The notes below the pieces were generated by a model that had not been told where the DNA came from, searched no databases, and saw nothing but the letters and a program-made list of their open reading frames with translations. A stretch of 64,000 nt of DNA from Adiantum capillus-veneris (taxonomy: Eukaryota; Streptophyta; Polypodiopsida; Polypodiales; Pteridaceae): positions 27,049,896 to 27,113,895 of the forward strand of contig CM043960.1 of NCBI GenBank assembly GCA_014529385.2. The letters are read 5' to 3'. A program made the translations under genes and the position numbers. Every line of letters begins with the position of its first letter. Position 1 is the first letter of the stretch. Shown here piece by piece: positions 11,720-24,900 of the stretch.

Positions 11720-12895
11720 TCCTTGCCCAATTCTATTTTAGTTGTTCTCATTCTTGTGCCTTTTTGGGGCACCGCACAAATATATATCCTTGTTCTCCAC
11801 AATCAAAACATTTTCTCGTCTTGAGGTATTCTTCTTTTTGTTCCTGTGTCAGTCGGGGATGTGTATTTTTCTTTCTTTTGCTTCTGTCATTATTTGTCGA
11901 ATCTTGTTCGGTCCTTAGTGTCAAAGATTGATCTGTTGGATAAGTCAGGTTACCTAAATGCATGGCAAACTCTTGCTTAGCATGTCCATCAGTTGCTGTA
12001 TAGAGTCTAGACTCAGATTTCTGTAATAAGCGGTAGTCTCATATCTCTTTGGGAAGTCCTCAACAAAATGGCTCGATTTGCTGCTTAAAATTGATCTTTT
12101 TAAAGATGAGGCAAAGAGAAAAACATTCCAAAATCTCTTGCAATAAGTATCCAATGTATTTCTTGGCAAAGAGTCTTGATTTAGCCACTTTGTCGGTGCT
12201 TCTTCTTGTCACAAAAGAGTGGACCACCATGTTCGTGCATTTTTTTTTCAAATGGGATACTGCTCTTCTAATCTTGAAGAGGAAGAGCTGTCGGAACTGT
12301 CAGAAGAGGATGAGGATGAACTGGGCACACCCTCGAAGCGTACATGCTTCTTGGCCTTTCGTGCATTTGCAAAAGAAGATTGTCGACCCAAATAATCGGG
12401 GTAATTTGTTCCCTTGCTGCGTCTCTTTGGAGGCTTCGTGGTCTTTAATATTTGGTTGACTCGTTGTTCGATCACATCATCAAGTTATCTTTAGTGTACA
12501 TTCGCGGGGCAGATGGTTTCTTCAGTGCGGACTTTAAGGGTGAATCGATGGTTGTACGCCTTGGGGAATGCACCTTATCAATCGAGTGCCGGGTCAAAAA
12601 TTTCCAATACTGAGGATCCTTCGAATACTGGATTATCTGCTTAGCACAAGCATCAACGTGTTGTTGACGCTGCATCTCCATTCGCTCATACTCCATAGGC
12701 CGTGGAGGCCCGTACTCTTGGACAATTGACTCTTGTTCTGATTGTCCATTTGAATTTTTCGTACTTTCACCCGATTCGGAATTGTCGGGTGGATTTGTCT
12801 GATTTTTGCGGGATTCGTCACTTGAATCCATGCGGGTTGCGATAAAAGGATCGGATTTCCCGATGGAAGGAAAATCAACTGAGCTCTGATACCAT
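11720..12895 (-). pseudogene. gag remnant of A1
   Basis: Minus-strand frames give, from 12880 downward, an acidic/Ser-rich N-terminal part (GESTKNSNGQSEQES, then EYGPPRPMEYERME), a Lys/Ser-rich segment (RFEGVPSSSSSSSDSSDSS, about 12270-12340), capsid-like fragments (about 11960-12250), and a zinc knuckle CFDCGEQGYIFVRC (about 11763-11804) in which the His is replaced by Tyr. Several frameshifts break it. The order matches gag of A2 at 14992-16684. Confidence 0.75.
12881..12894 (-). promoter_or_regulatory. primer-binding site of A1 (initiator tRNA-Met type)
   Basis: The complement reads TGGTATCAGAGC, placed one or two bases inside the 5' LTR. Confidence 0.85.
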
Positions 12896-13933
<1,038 letters not shown>

Positions 13934-14378
13934 TACCCCCCTCTTGAAAGAATTGTAATCGCGCTCGATAACGCCTGCAAAATCAATTATAAGCCATAAA
14001 CCAATTCAGTAGAGTTTGATTCTAAGTACCGACTCACTAGACGACACAAATCTTGCACTTGCACAAAGATGTCAGTCACTGAACATCAAATCACATAGAA
14101 TCTATCGAGATCTAGGACCATGATTCCTTGCAACGTGTTTAGCAATCGCATCTAGATCCACATTGGACCTCACTGATGTCGGATTAACTAATTCTTATTG
14201 CGATCATGTCGATAGAATCTCAAGGCCAAAATGCTACAGTCATTTTTTCTTTCAAACTTGCATTCAACACAATCACATGAGTGAGTAGACATAAATCAGA
14301 TTCATTTTCGGGAATTCCCATGTCGAAGTACTTCTTTCATAAAGTCATCCAATAGAATACTGTTAGCCCATCAGTATT

Positions 14379-14922
14379 TGTCACAAAGTGGTGACGAGGC
14401 ATGCCAGTACACACCCCGACGGAAACCTTACTTGTTGACGTGGTTGAACTGCGGGCAGGTTTGAGCGATGCTTTTGGCTACGTGATCTCAGAAAGAGAGA
14501 CGAAGCTTTTGCTGCTTCATTTTCTACGCAATTGGAAGAGAGAGAAAGGGCTTTTAATTTTTGAAGAAGCTTTAAAATTGAAAGCCTAAGGGCAGATCTT
14601 TATGGCAAGCTTTTGGATTCCAGCTTTTGGGGCTCTGCTTTTGGGATGCCTTGTACTTTTAAATACGTGGGCCGGGCCTCACAACTCAGAGCATCTGGAC
14701 GCAGAGTCTGAGTGTGAGCGCCTGTCCGCACTATTGTACTTTGAACTCAGATTAATACAAAAAGAAATACCGAAAGGGGCGCCAGTCTTTGGGGCCAATA
14801 TCTCTAGGCACGGAACTCCGTCGGGCCAGTGTCGAATAAATTGTGAACTGTGAACTGTTTTGAAGTGGTTATTTGGTGCTGTCGCGGTAGATTCTTGACT
14901 TGGAGTGTCCAAGTCTGTTACA
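14379..14922 (+). repeat. 5' LTR of A2
   Basis: TGTCACAAAGTGGTGAC...CAAGTCTGTTACA, 544 bp. Compared with the 3' LTR it lacks about 90 bp after TTGAACTGC. The shared core AAAGAAATACCGAAAGGGGC is at about 14759-14778. Confidence 0.85.
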
Positions 14923-14923
14923 G

Positions 14924-14935
14924 TGGTATCAGAGC
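14924..14935 (+). promoter_or_regulatory. primer-binding site of A2
   Basis: TGGTATCAGAGC, perfect complement to the 3' end of plant initiator tRNA-Met, one base after the LTR. Confidence 0.9.
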
Positions 14936-14991
14936 ACGATCGATTTCTCTTCTACGGAAAATCCGATCCCAAATTTTTTTCCGCGGCACCT

Positions 14992-16684
14992 ATGGCTTCA
15001 AGCAAAGATCAGTCGACTCCCTCTGCATCCGGAGATACGGGAAGGGATCACAACGAAGATTTCGGCAAAGAGTATGGCCCGCCTCGACCTACTCAGGCGG
15101 AGTGTCAGAGATGGAGCGTCAACGATTGATCGGTGACACAACAAAGATGATGCTTAATTTTGCCAAGGACCCGAAAATGGCAAAATATATGAGCAAGACC
15201 TCTTTGGAGGAGGTGCATACGCAGTGGCAGAAAACCACACCACCACCCCCAAAACCGTTCTCAAAAAACCTCTTGCTCCCAAGAAGTATTCAGAGAAGGA
15301 ATTAGAAGAGGTGGTTGATGCACGAATTGCTCAGCTTTTTGACGCGCAAAACAAAGCTAAAAAGCACGGCAAAAAGCAGAAGAAAGGCATTGACTTCTTG
15401 GGCTATTTGGGTCGTCAATCGACATTTGAAAAGGCAAGAAAGCAGAAGAAGCGTGTTCGATTTGAAGGAGTATCCAGTTCTTCTTCTTCTTCTTACAATT
15501 CTTCTAGCTCATCTGATTCGAGCGAAGAAGACCGAAAAGGCAAAAAGCGAAGCAAAAGCAACGCTTCGGAAAGGGCAAGAAAAAGACAAAGAAGTCTAAA
15601 TCTCGCCCCATGAGTGACAGTTCTATAGAGGACTCGTCTACAGACAGTTCAGACTCTGACGACAATAACTTTTATGCAAAGAAGAAGAATTTTTATAAAG
15701 GCAACCGATATGACTTTTTGGAAGACAAAAGCAAGAAAGTTCGAGAGTGAAGGAAGGTGGACAGCCAATTAAATTTGACACATTTTCGGGATATAGAGAT
15801 GCTTCAAAGGCTTTGTCTTTTGTACAACAGTGTGACATCGCTTTCGCGGGAGGACGTTACTCAGAGCACTCTAAGATACGGAGAGCTGCCTCTCACTTTA
15901 AGGGGAATGCTCAAAGTTGTTGGTCCACGCTTCTATTAAGCAAGACTGCGCCAGTTAAATGGCTGAAATTCAAGAGGCTTTTTATTTCTTCTTGGCTGAC
16001 TCGAGAGTATGAACGTGATATACGAACTGCTTGGAACCATCTTCGGATGACCAAGAAAGATACAGTGGACGCTTATTGCGAGCGATTTTGGAGCTCTTTT
16101 CTACCTCCCTCTTCATTTAAGAAGATCTCGTTCAAGGAACAGATTGAGCGGTTTACCTTGGGTCTATCTACAGAGATCCGAGACCACTGCTTGGAATAGA
16201 AGTGAGCTTCCATTCAGAGTTGATGAGTCATGCGAAACGGGGTTTTGCCATTCACTCTGGCAGTCTGACCTACCCCACCGATGAGATCATGACACAAAGA
16301 GCCGAACAGACTTCGACAAATGAAAGTGGAAAGACGAAGAGCAACCCAGAAAAGAAAGATGCACGACCCAAGCTTACTCCTCAGGTGCGAGCTCGCTACA
16401 TCAGGGAAGGAAAGTGCTTTGGATGCGGTGAAACTGGACATATCTCCGCGAAGTGCCCTAAAAAGGCACCGAAAGAACAAAACGACAAGGACGACGAAAG
16501 GCCTGAGAGTTCGAGAGCAGCTGAGGAACGTGGAAGAAAAGGCAAGATGAAAACCGGACTGGTTCCAGATTGTGTGGGTATTGATCCCAACACGATAGAC
16601 GAGAGCACAGAACTTTGCCGAGCTTGGGGCAAAGTGAAAGACCAAGAAGCCTTGGTCTTCATTGATGGAGGAGCCAAGGCCTAA
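14992..16684 (+). pseudogene. gag of A2 (frameshifted)
   Basis: ATG at 14992 opens MASSKDQSTPSASGD, about 70 bp after the primer-binding site. A frameshift near 15110 moves to the frame with QRLIGDTTKMMLNFAKDP. A basic Ser/Lys-rich stretch (about 15330-15600) has RFEGVSSSSSSSYNSSSSSD. The capsid part (15747-16199) has FDTFSGYRDASKALSFVQQC and AYCERFWSSFLP, typical Retrotrans_gag. The zinc knuckle CFGCGETGHISAKC lies at about 16416-16457. Gag packages element RNA into virus-like particles in the cytoplasm. At least four frame changes or stops make it non-functional. Confidence 0.85.
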
Positions 16685-16960
16685 CTTCATTTCACCGGAA
16701 TTGGCGGCACGGCTCGAGATCACTCCCGATCGGATGGGACCACTTGCGAAGGCAGTTCTAGCGGCACCCGGCAGGAATATAGCCATTACACCTGTCATTG
16801 GCAAACTTCGGTTGCATTGTCAGGGGTATCCGGGGCATGAGGACTTTACATAATGCCTTTGACAGGTTGTGATGTCCTCTTGGGAATTCCCTGGTACCAC
16901 AAGAACAACGTCGTGGTCAATTATTGGGTGAGGAAAGCGACATTGACCACAAAGAAGAGC
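16640..16960 (+). pseudogene. aspartic protease of A2
   Basis: The usual D-S/T-G active site reads FIDGGAKA (16657-16680), followed by a one-base frameshift into NFISPELAARLE, then MPLTGCDVLLGIPWYHKNN from 16853. The GCDVLLGIPW segment is the conserved C-terminal half of Gypsy proteases. A3 shows the related reading DGEAKA, so loss of the Ser/Thr is shared in the family copies seen here. It may be degeneration or a family variant. Confidence 0.7.
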
Positions 16961-17209
16961 ATAACAATTGTACTTGATATTAAACTTAAGGGCGAGTCTA
17001 TCCCTATTGTATCGGCTTCGGCCATTTCCAAATTAATGAAATCCAGTCTGTTTGTTTACTCAATCTTTATGAAAGAGTTGAGTGATGAGGATAGGACAAA
17101 TATGTCTCAACTTGATAAAGAACGCCAAGATTTTCTCCACTCTCATGCCGATTGCTTCTCAGAGGGCTTGCTAGGCGAGTTACCACCTGCTCGTCCTGAA
17201 GATCGTACT

Positions 17210-17881
17210 ATTGATCTGATACCTGGAAGTACACCACCGAACCGGCCACCTTACCGTGTGAGTCGAGCACAGAACGAAGAGATTATGAACCAAGTGAAAG
17301 ACCTCTTGGAAAAGGGTCTTGTCCAGCCTAGTACTTCACCGTATTGCTCTCCAGTATTGTTGGTTTTGAAGAAAGACGGATCTTAGAGAATGTGCATAGA
17401 TTATAGAGCTCTCAACAAAATCACCATCGAGAACAGATTTTCGATTCCTAGGATCGATGATATACTCGACAGATTACAAGGATCCACGTGCTTTAGCAGG
17501 ATTGATTTGAAGAGTGGATATCATCAGATGCGAATCGTGCCGGGAGACGTCTACAAGACAGCCTTTTGGACGACTTTTGGGTTATTTGAGTTTTTGGTGA
17601 TGTCTTTTGGCTTAACCAATGCTTCTGCGACTTTTAACCGGATGATGGACAGGATTTTTCAAGAGTACTGGCTATTTGTTGGCACTTTCTGTGACGATAT
17701 CATTGTTTTCTCCAAGAATGAGGCAGAACATAGAGATCATCTGCTTCAGGTCTTTCAGGCATTACGAGATGAGAAGTTAGTGATTAATGCAAAGAAAAGT
17801 GAATTTTTCCCACCAGAGATACACTTTTCGGGACACATTGTCTCAGCAGCAGGAGTGCAGATGGATTCGACCAAGATATAG
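17210..17881 (+). pseudogene. reverse transcriptase of A2
   Basis: [28 protein letters not shown] (then a stop at 17384), MCIDYRALNKITIENRFSIP, FSRIDLKSGYHQMRI, FEFLVMSFGLTNASATFNRM and FCDDIIVFSK: the complete set of Gypsy motifs, with the catalytic YxDD present as FCDD. An in-frame stop follows DSTKI at about 17879. It is clearly Ty3/Gypsy since reverse transcriptase precedes integrase. Confidence 0.9.
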
Positions 17882-18059
17882 ACTATCCGTGATTAGCCCG
17901 ATTTGAAGAATGTCCATGAAGTTAGAAGCTTCTTGGGATTGTGTTCGTACTACAGGCGGTTCATTCGAAAGTTTGCAGAGGTTGCTTCCCCTTTGCATAT
18001 CTTGACTCAGAAAGGAGTCCCTTTCTCTTGGGGATCCACAGAGTGACTGCCTTTCAGAC

Positions 18060-18500
18060 TTTGAAAGAGAAATTGACTACGGGACTAGTTTTGACTCTGC
18101 CGAACTTGCAGAAGTCATTTGAAATATATTGTGATGCTTGTGGTCGTAGTCTGGGTGCGGTCTTAATGCAAGAAGGCCATGTCATTGCCTACGAGAGCCG
18201 ATTGTTCTCAAGGCCGGAATTGACAACACAGATTTATGAGAAAGTGCTTTTGGCGGTTATCCATGCTCTTACTCAGTGGTAGCACTACCTACTCGGAGCG
18301 GATTTTACTGTCTTTACAGACCATCAGAGTTTACGCTACTTCTTGTCACAGAAGAAGCTTTCGGAAAAGCAGATGCGGTGGGCGAACATCTTGTCACAGT
18401 TTCACTTCCAGATTGTCCATGTGCAGGGACAAAAGAATTTGGTGGTAGATGCTTTGTCTTGGAAGCCGTTGGTTCTGGCTATTTCCGCGATACATCATAG
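18060..18500 (+). pseudogene. RNase H of A2
   Basis: YCDACGRSLGAVLMQEGHVI, AYESRLFSRPE and YEKVLLAVIHALTQW, then a stop (18280) and, in the next frame, MRWANILSQFHFQIVHVQGQ. These are the usual RNase H motifs of Gypsy pol. It is interrupted by stops. Confidence 0.85.
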
Positions 18501-19721
18501 GAGCTTCGAGGATATGGTCGACCAGTATGCCATAGATCTGGATTTTGCAAACGTTTTCACACGGATACGGGATGGGGAGACAGTAGCGGGATATTCCATT
18601 CGGGATGGCTACTTGATGAGGAAAACCATGTTGTGCATTACACAGCCGTTGAGGGAAAAGGTTATGATTGAATGCCATTGTCCGCCTTTTACGGGTCACC
18701 GCGGCATTGCTACCACCATGAAAGGGGTAGAGAGATACTTTTTTTGGACGAGACTCAGGAAAGATGTGGACGAGTTTGTGTGCAGGTGCTTGGTATGCCA
18801 GAAGGTCAAGTTTGAAAGGCATAAAGCACTGGGATTGTTACAGCCTTTGCCCATACCCACTTGCCCCTGGGAAAGTATTGCAATGGATTTCATTTTTGAT
18901 CTCCCGAGAACATAGTGGTCACGATGGTATCTGGACTGTTATTGACAGATTTAGCAAGCAGGCTCATTTCATTCCAGTAAAGAAAACAGTCAGCCGGATC
19001 ACTTAGCGAGACTGTTTGTGGCCCAGACTTTCAGATTACATGGCATGCCTGAGACGATTGTCTCCTACAGGGACCCCAGATTTACGAGTTTGTTTTGGAA
19101 GGCAATTTGGGAGAACATTGGCACGCGGTTGCGGTTCTTGTCATCTTTCCATCCGCAGACAGGCGGGCAATCTGAGATTGCCAATTTAGTGGTTTTAGAT
19201 TTTTTGAAGTCTTATATCACGGATCAGAAGACTCAATGGGAAAAGTATCTACCTTTGGTGGAATTTGCCTACAATAACACGATACACTCTTCGACGGGGA
19301 AGGCGCCATTTGAGATTGTTGAAGGTGCTGTGAAGGTTCCACCCTTCCTAAGCACGAAAGATAAGATTTTTGAAGCTGATCAATATACGCGCGACTTAGA
19401 CTCGCGCGACTTAGACACGGCTTTTGCCAAGGTCCACGAGGCTTTGCAGAAATCTTAGGAAAGACAGAAAGAGACAGTGGATCGCCATCGTCGCGATTTG
19501 AAATTGAAGGAGGATGATTGGGTGCTCTTACGTTTTGAGAAGGCACGCATGAGAAAGAAAAAGGGAAAGGAGAGGCTTTTTCCAAAGCTTAGTATGAGAT
19601 ACTATCGACCTTTCCAGATCTCTGAAAAGATGAATGATGTCTCCTTGCGACTGTAAATGCCCGACACTTGGAGGATTCATAATGCATTTTATGCGAGTCT
19701 TTTGAAACCTTTCAAAGGTGA
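18500..19721 (+). pseudogene. integrase of A2 (up to the LINE insertion)
   Basis: Zinc-binding HHCC region with ECHCPPFTGHRGIATTMKGV and CRCLVCQKVKF; catalytic core start MDFIFDLP; GMPETIVSYRDPRFTSLFWK, where the second catalytic Asp stays in D-P-R; and SSFHPQTGGQSEIANL with the DDE glutamate region. Stops near 18913 and 19456 break it. The C-terminal part stops at KPFKGE, where the LINE entered; coding resumes at 27956. Confidence 0.87.
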
Positions 19722-20127
19722 ATAATTAAACCGACCTGGTTACGAAGAAAGGAACTGCCCGTTGCTGCTGTCCCGCCCCCACCCCTGTGTTGCCTCGTGC
19801 TACCACCTCGCTTCAGCCCCCCCCCCCCCCCCCCCCCCTCCCCCGCGTCCTCGCGCCCATCCCCCTCGCTCCAGACCCGCCCCTGCGTTGCTCCCTCGCC
19901 TTCACCCTCACCCCTTTGCGCTGCCCCTCCCGCTGGTTGCCTTCCTGCCCGCCCGCCCGCTTCTGCTGACGCCTGCTCCCCCTTGCGCTGCCCCTGCCCC
20001 TCCCCGCCCGCCCTCAGTCCTTGCCGCCCCTCGATGCACTGCCCGCTGCCCTCACCCGCTACCCTCACCCACGCCTCGCTGCGCTGTCTATCCCGCCCTC
20101 CTCCACCTCTCTTCATTCACTGAAACC

Positions 20128-20162
<35 letters not shown>

Positions 20163-20319
20163 CCCTGCCCGCGGCTCATTTCGTTTTTCCTTTTCTCACA
20201 CTGGGATTTCTTCTGTCAATTGCCTCTGGCAGCGCTAGTTCTTTGATAGTGCCTGCCAGGGTCCCTTTGCAGAGGATTTGCTTTACCCACTCTTTCTCCG
20301 CCACAGCAGTAGACACAGA

Positions 20320-21965
20320 TGGAGGCTCAAGCTCCGCCACAGAAGGACTCCACTGAAGCCGCTTCGCCCGACCCCGCTGAGCCCACCATTCGACTTGCTC
20401 TATCACCGACAGAGCAAGCGAGCCTAGCCGCAGAGGTAGAGCGCGGCAGGCGCCCACTTTCGACAGTGGAAACATGGTTTTGACCTTGCTTCAGATATTT
20501 TGGTAGAGGATGCAGACATCCCCATCTCCGTCTACTTTCCTGGTTTACGGAGGGAGTATCTACCACTTTTGCCCAGGATAGGCTCAGCGATTGAGACTGT
20601 CCTGGAGACACCTCGCACGACAGCCTTAGTAGCTGCCAAGGCGGCCGGCATTCCCTCAGTTCGCGTTCTGGTCAGGGACACTCACTCTCCCGAAGGTCAT
20701 TCTTTTGCCTCGGATGAGTGGGGGTTGGTTTAGACAAAGCGTCGAGTATTCGGGCCTCCGGAACTAGTGCTTCATTTGTCGACAGATGGGCCATCCTGCG
20801 AAGGCTTGTCCACGGAGGAGGCCTCGACCTACACCACAGACTCAACCCCAGCTTGCAAGGGTTGGCCAGCAGCCACAGGCAGAGACACAAAGCACACATG
20901 CAGAGCCACCCTCCGAGCCTGGGGTTCCAGCGAAGGAGAGATGGCAGCAGGTTCGTGGTCGACGACGACAGGAGCCACAACGACAGCCTGGTACTCAGAG
21001 GGTCCTCAGGCGCCTGCCGAGCAGCAGTGTGGGTTTCCCACGGGGAACCGTTTCGGTCCTCTTGAGCAGGATAAGGTCTCTGCTCCAGCCCCCACCTCAG
21101 CTTCACCCTTGACAGCCCCTCCTCCACCAGAGTTTCCCTCCTCATCATCCCCCCCTCCCGCCCCCCCGCCTCCTGCTCCCGCCGCCTCTTCCCCTCGCCC
21201 CTCTACCTCTGCTGCTCCCCCCCGCCCCTCTTTTCCCCCTCTTCCCTCCCGCTCGAGTTCCACAGTTGACCCAGGGGGCAGGGCCATCTCCGGCTGCTAG
21301 GAGATCTCTTGGCAGCACCTTTGCCACGAGTCGCTTGGCGAGAGAGGGACAACCTTTCTTGCGACCCCCCTCTACAAGTACAGACGTCTCCCTTTGCAGC
21401 AATCCCTCGTGGTCTGACGAGCTTCGACATTCGGCGCCGATGGGACTTCTTTGACTACGACTTTACTCGTTTTCTCGGCGACCCCTCAGCAGACCATGAG
21501 GCAGCCTATTTCAAGGTTCATGTTCCGTTCCTTGCAGCTACGGGGATAGAGGCCCTGGACTCGGCGGTTGGCTTCTCTTTTCCCTTTGCGGCAGGGACCA
21601 GACTGAGTGGACTCTCGACTCAGTGTTGGAGTGGTTGCATATACAGGTCCTAGAGTTCTCTCACCACATGGGAGACTTGGGAGTCACAGACATGCTTCAG
21701 ACTTTGTGGCCATTGGCCAAGTTTGCGGTGACCCATCCAGATAGAGCAGGATGTAGACACATTGTGGTTCACTTCTTTGCTGATACGCAGTGCTTGCCAT
21801 GCTATGTACATGTTCATGAGGACTCTTGGACAGAGGAGGTTGCTTTACACACGGCTCGCTCTACTTGGGCTTGGACCAGGCACTCGTTGCAGTCACGCCT
21901 ATCTAGAGGACGTTCAAAAGGGATTACTCCCCATCCAAGCCAGCCTCGAAGGTAGCACGTTTAGC
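20320..21965 (+). pseudogene. LINE ORF1 (RNA-binding, CCHC)
   Basis: ATG at 20320 gives MEAQAPPQKDSTEAASPDPA, followed by ALSPTEQASLAAEVERGRRP and a stop, with continuation in another frame (DILVEDADIPISVYFPGLRR). A zinc knuckle CFICRQMGHPAKAC is at 20768-20809, followed by an Arg/Pro-rich region and a Pro/Ser-rich low-complexity stretch (21060-21260). Plant L1 ORF1 proteins have this plan and coat the element RNA. The 3' limit is approximate. Confidence 0.65.
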
Positions 21966-21999
21966 TGCTGCGGCAGCATCTGTTCTCTCTCGCTCCCCA

Positions 22000-24900
22000 T
22001 GAGAATCGTCTCACGGAACGTGCAGGGACTTGGTGGGCCCCAATTTCAGGTTAGCGGGGCCGACTGTGTCAGGAGCTTCATCGCTCCTTGTGGGAGGAGA
22101 GATCGATCTCCTTATGCTACAGGAGCATCATCTGTGTGAGAGCCGCATTAGACGTTGTGGTTAGCTCTTGCGTGGACGATATGATACTTTTTGGTCAGCT
22201 GCTTTTGGACCTGGAGGCATCCAGGGTGGGGTATGTATGACTATTGCGGATTCTTTGCAGCAGGCCATTGTGGACAGAGGGATTATTGTGCTAGGCAGGG
22301 CTAAGTGGATCACTATGCAGGTTCAGGGTTGCCTTGTGGCTTCTTGAACATATATGCGCCCAATGTGGCGAGTGCACGAGCAGAGTTTTGGTCACAGATT
22401 GTTGAGTCTCTGCCGCAGGCAGAACAATGGTGCATAGGGGGTGACTTCAACATGTTGGAGGACCCTTCTGACAGGATTGGTGGTAGCCAAGCTGACAGCT
22501 TGGGAGAGGTTTTGTATGACTCTGAGGGTCTCGGATGTGTGGCAGCACTCTAGTTTTGTGAGGCCCCCAGACAGCCTGGCCTTCTCTCGTTCGGACCGCA
22601 GAGTGGGAGGAGTGAATCTATCGCGGATAGATCGCTTCTACACTAGTGACCATTTCAGTGACTTGGGTGGGACAGTTGGCATCCTGGCAGGGACTTTCTT
22701 CTCGGACCATGCACCAGTGATCCTCACAGTGGCAGACAGACAGAGAAGGGGTAGCACGATGCTACGCATCCCTGAGAGGGTTTTGTTGGACTCTGCACTC
22801 AGAGAGCGAGTAGAGGCTCTCTGGACAGAGAGCTTGGACATGCAGGATTCTCCTGCTGACAGAGTGGCCTCAGGACTAGCTCAGATTAGTCGTTTCTTTC
22901 TCCAGGAGTCTTTGGCTCGCCTGGTTGCAGCAAGAGAGGAGGAGCAGTGTCTCAAACGGGGCGTTGCTTCCTTGCAGAGGATGCAGGAGCAGCATCCAGA
23001 CAGTCCTTGGGTTGGAGGAGCAGCTACAGCAGGCTCGCCAGGAGCTTATTAGCACAGAGGAGTCGTGCCATGAGTTTGCTTTTCATCGACAAGCATCTCG
23101 GTGGACACAGGTGGGTGACAGAGTGACTGGTGCTTTCTTCGAGGCAGTGGGACCTCTGCATACGCATGTCAAGGTCAGTCAGTTGAGGAGGCCCAACGGG
23201 TCAGTTGCTTCTGAGCCAGAGGACATGCGTGCAGTTGCTGCTGACTTTTACCGTGAGTTACTGTCTGCAGAGCCTCAGTCAGAGCGTCAGGATGCATGCA
23301 AGGAGCAAGTGTGGGCACAGATGCCTTGCCTTGTGACTGAGGAGATGCGTCTGAGGCTCGAGCTGCCACTTAGCTTGAGGAGTTGCACACGGCTCTTAGT
23401 GCACTCCCCCGTGGTAGCTGTCCAGGTGAGGATGGCTTGACTCCCAGTTTTTTCATGGAGTGCTGGGACTTGCTTGGCCCAGATCTCTGTAGTGCTTTTC
23501 AGTACATCTTGCACGCAGGAGAGATGCCTGACAGCATGAGTGAGGGTCTAATCTACCTTTTCCAAGGAGGGTGGCTCCTTGGATGAGATTCGACAGTGGC
23601 GCCCCATCACTATCCTCAACTCAGCCTACAAAATTCTTGCCAAGGCTCTGAGTTTGAGGATCCAGCCACTTCTAGAGAGCCTTATACATGGGACTCAGAC
23701 AGGTTTTGTCAAGGAGAGCAGTATCCTTGACAACATCTTTACTTTTTGGGAGGCTTTTGCCCTTGCGTGGCTCCGTGGTGAGGATCTGGTGATTCTTCTT
23801 CTCGATTTTGAGAAGGCCTACGACAGAGTTGACTGGGACTTTCTAGAGGGCACTCTACGCAAGATGGGCTTCTATATGCTTGGATCAGAGGGGTGTCAGC
23901 TTTGTACAGACGGGCACACAGTTAGGTACTTTTGTCAGGAGGTAGAGGTGATCGTTTCATGCTCACACGTTCGGTCAGACAGGGTGTCACCAGCGTGTGA
24001 CTACTATCTACCTTTTTGTTGATTTCTTTCTTATTATTTATTTACTTTCAATTTTTGGAAACACCCCTCGGGAAATCTAACTGCCTTGCATTGCATAGCT
24101 AGTGTGGAACTATCCAGAGGGAGTCCAGGCATGAGGGCAAGAGAGCACTAAGGTTGGACAAAGGACTATGGTTAGCCAAAGTAGGGTCATTGACTAGCCA
24201 AAGTGGAATCCTTTGCTACAGAGGCTACATTTCAGTTTTGGGTGTGGCTGCAGTGTACAAAGGGGATCAGATGACCTAGAAAGATACAATGGCAGTATCT
24301 CCTAAAATTTAGGGAACTGCTATTTTGGGACCTGAAAATGTGTTTGCGTCATTACCTCCGGAATGACAAGGGAAACATTTTCTTACTCTGCTGTGAAGTC
24401 AACTGGGCAACCGGTTGGGAGATTTTTAGGCGGCAACCCCGAAACGGGAAATAGGTTGTAAATGTGCCAAGTGGCACATTTCTGTGCACTTTCCTCATGC
24501 ATGAAGAAGTGGCGCTGAATTTGAAGGGAGGAGGGGCTCATTTGCAGATTTTGTCACAGGTTAAGAGCTATGGAGTGCTTCCTTTCCCTCCTATGTACAG
24601 TGCGGTGCCAGGAGTTATGCTCTGCACGCTACGCACTGCCCTCTCTCTCCCCTATGGCAGTATGTTATGCCCCTCTAGTGGGCTTTTCAATTGACCAATG
24701 TATAGTTGTGTGGGTTCATGCGTGATTGCCGAGGCAAGAGCCTCTTGCACAGGTACTGGATTAGCTAGCGGCTAATCCCCCGCAAGTACAGGTGAATTCA
24801 GAGAGGTTTCACGCCAAAAATCTCGTCCGATTCAAAGGGCAAGTAGCCCTACAGGTGCGGGAGCTCGAGGACTTGCTACGGATGCGACCGGCACGCGAAA

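Noticed and set aside
19712-21300. Several overlapping proline-, arginine- or glycine-rich frames
   Set aside because: C-rich LINE leader translated in all frames; only the frame with ATG 20320 and the CCHC knuckle at 20768 has family support.
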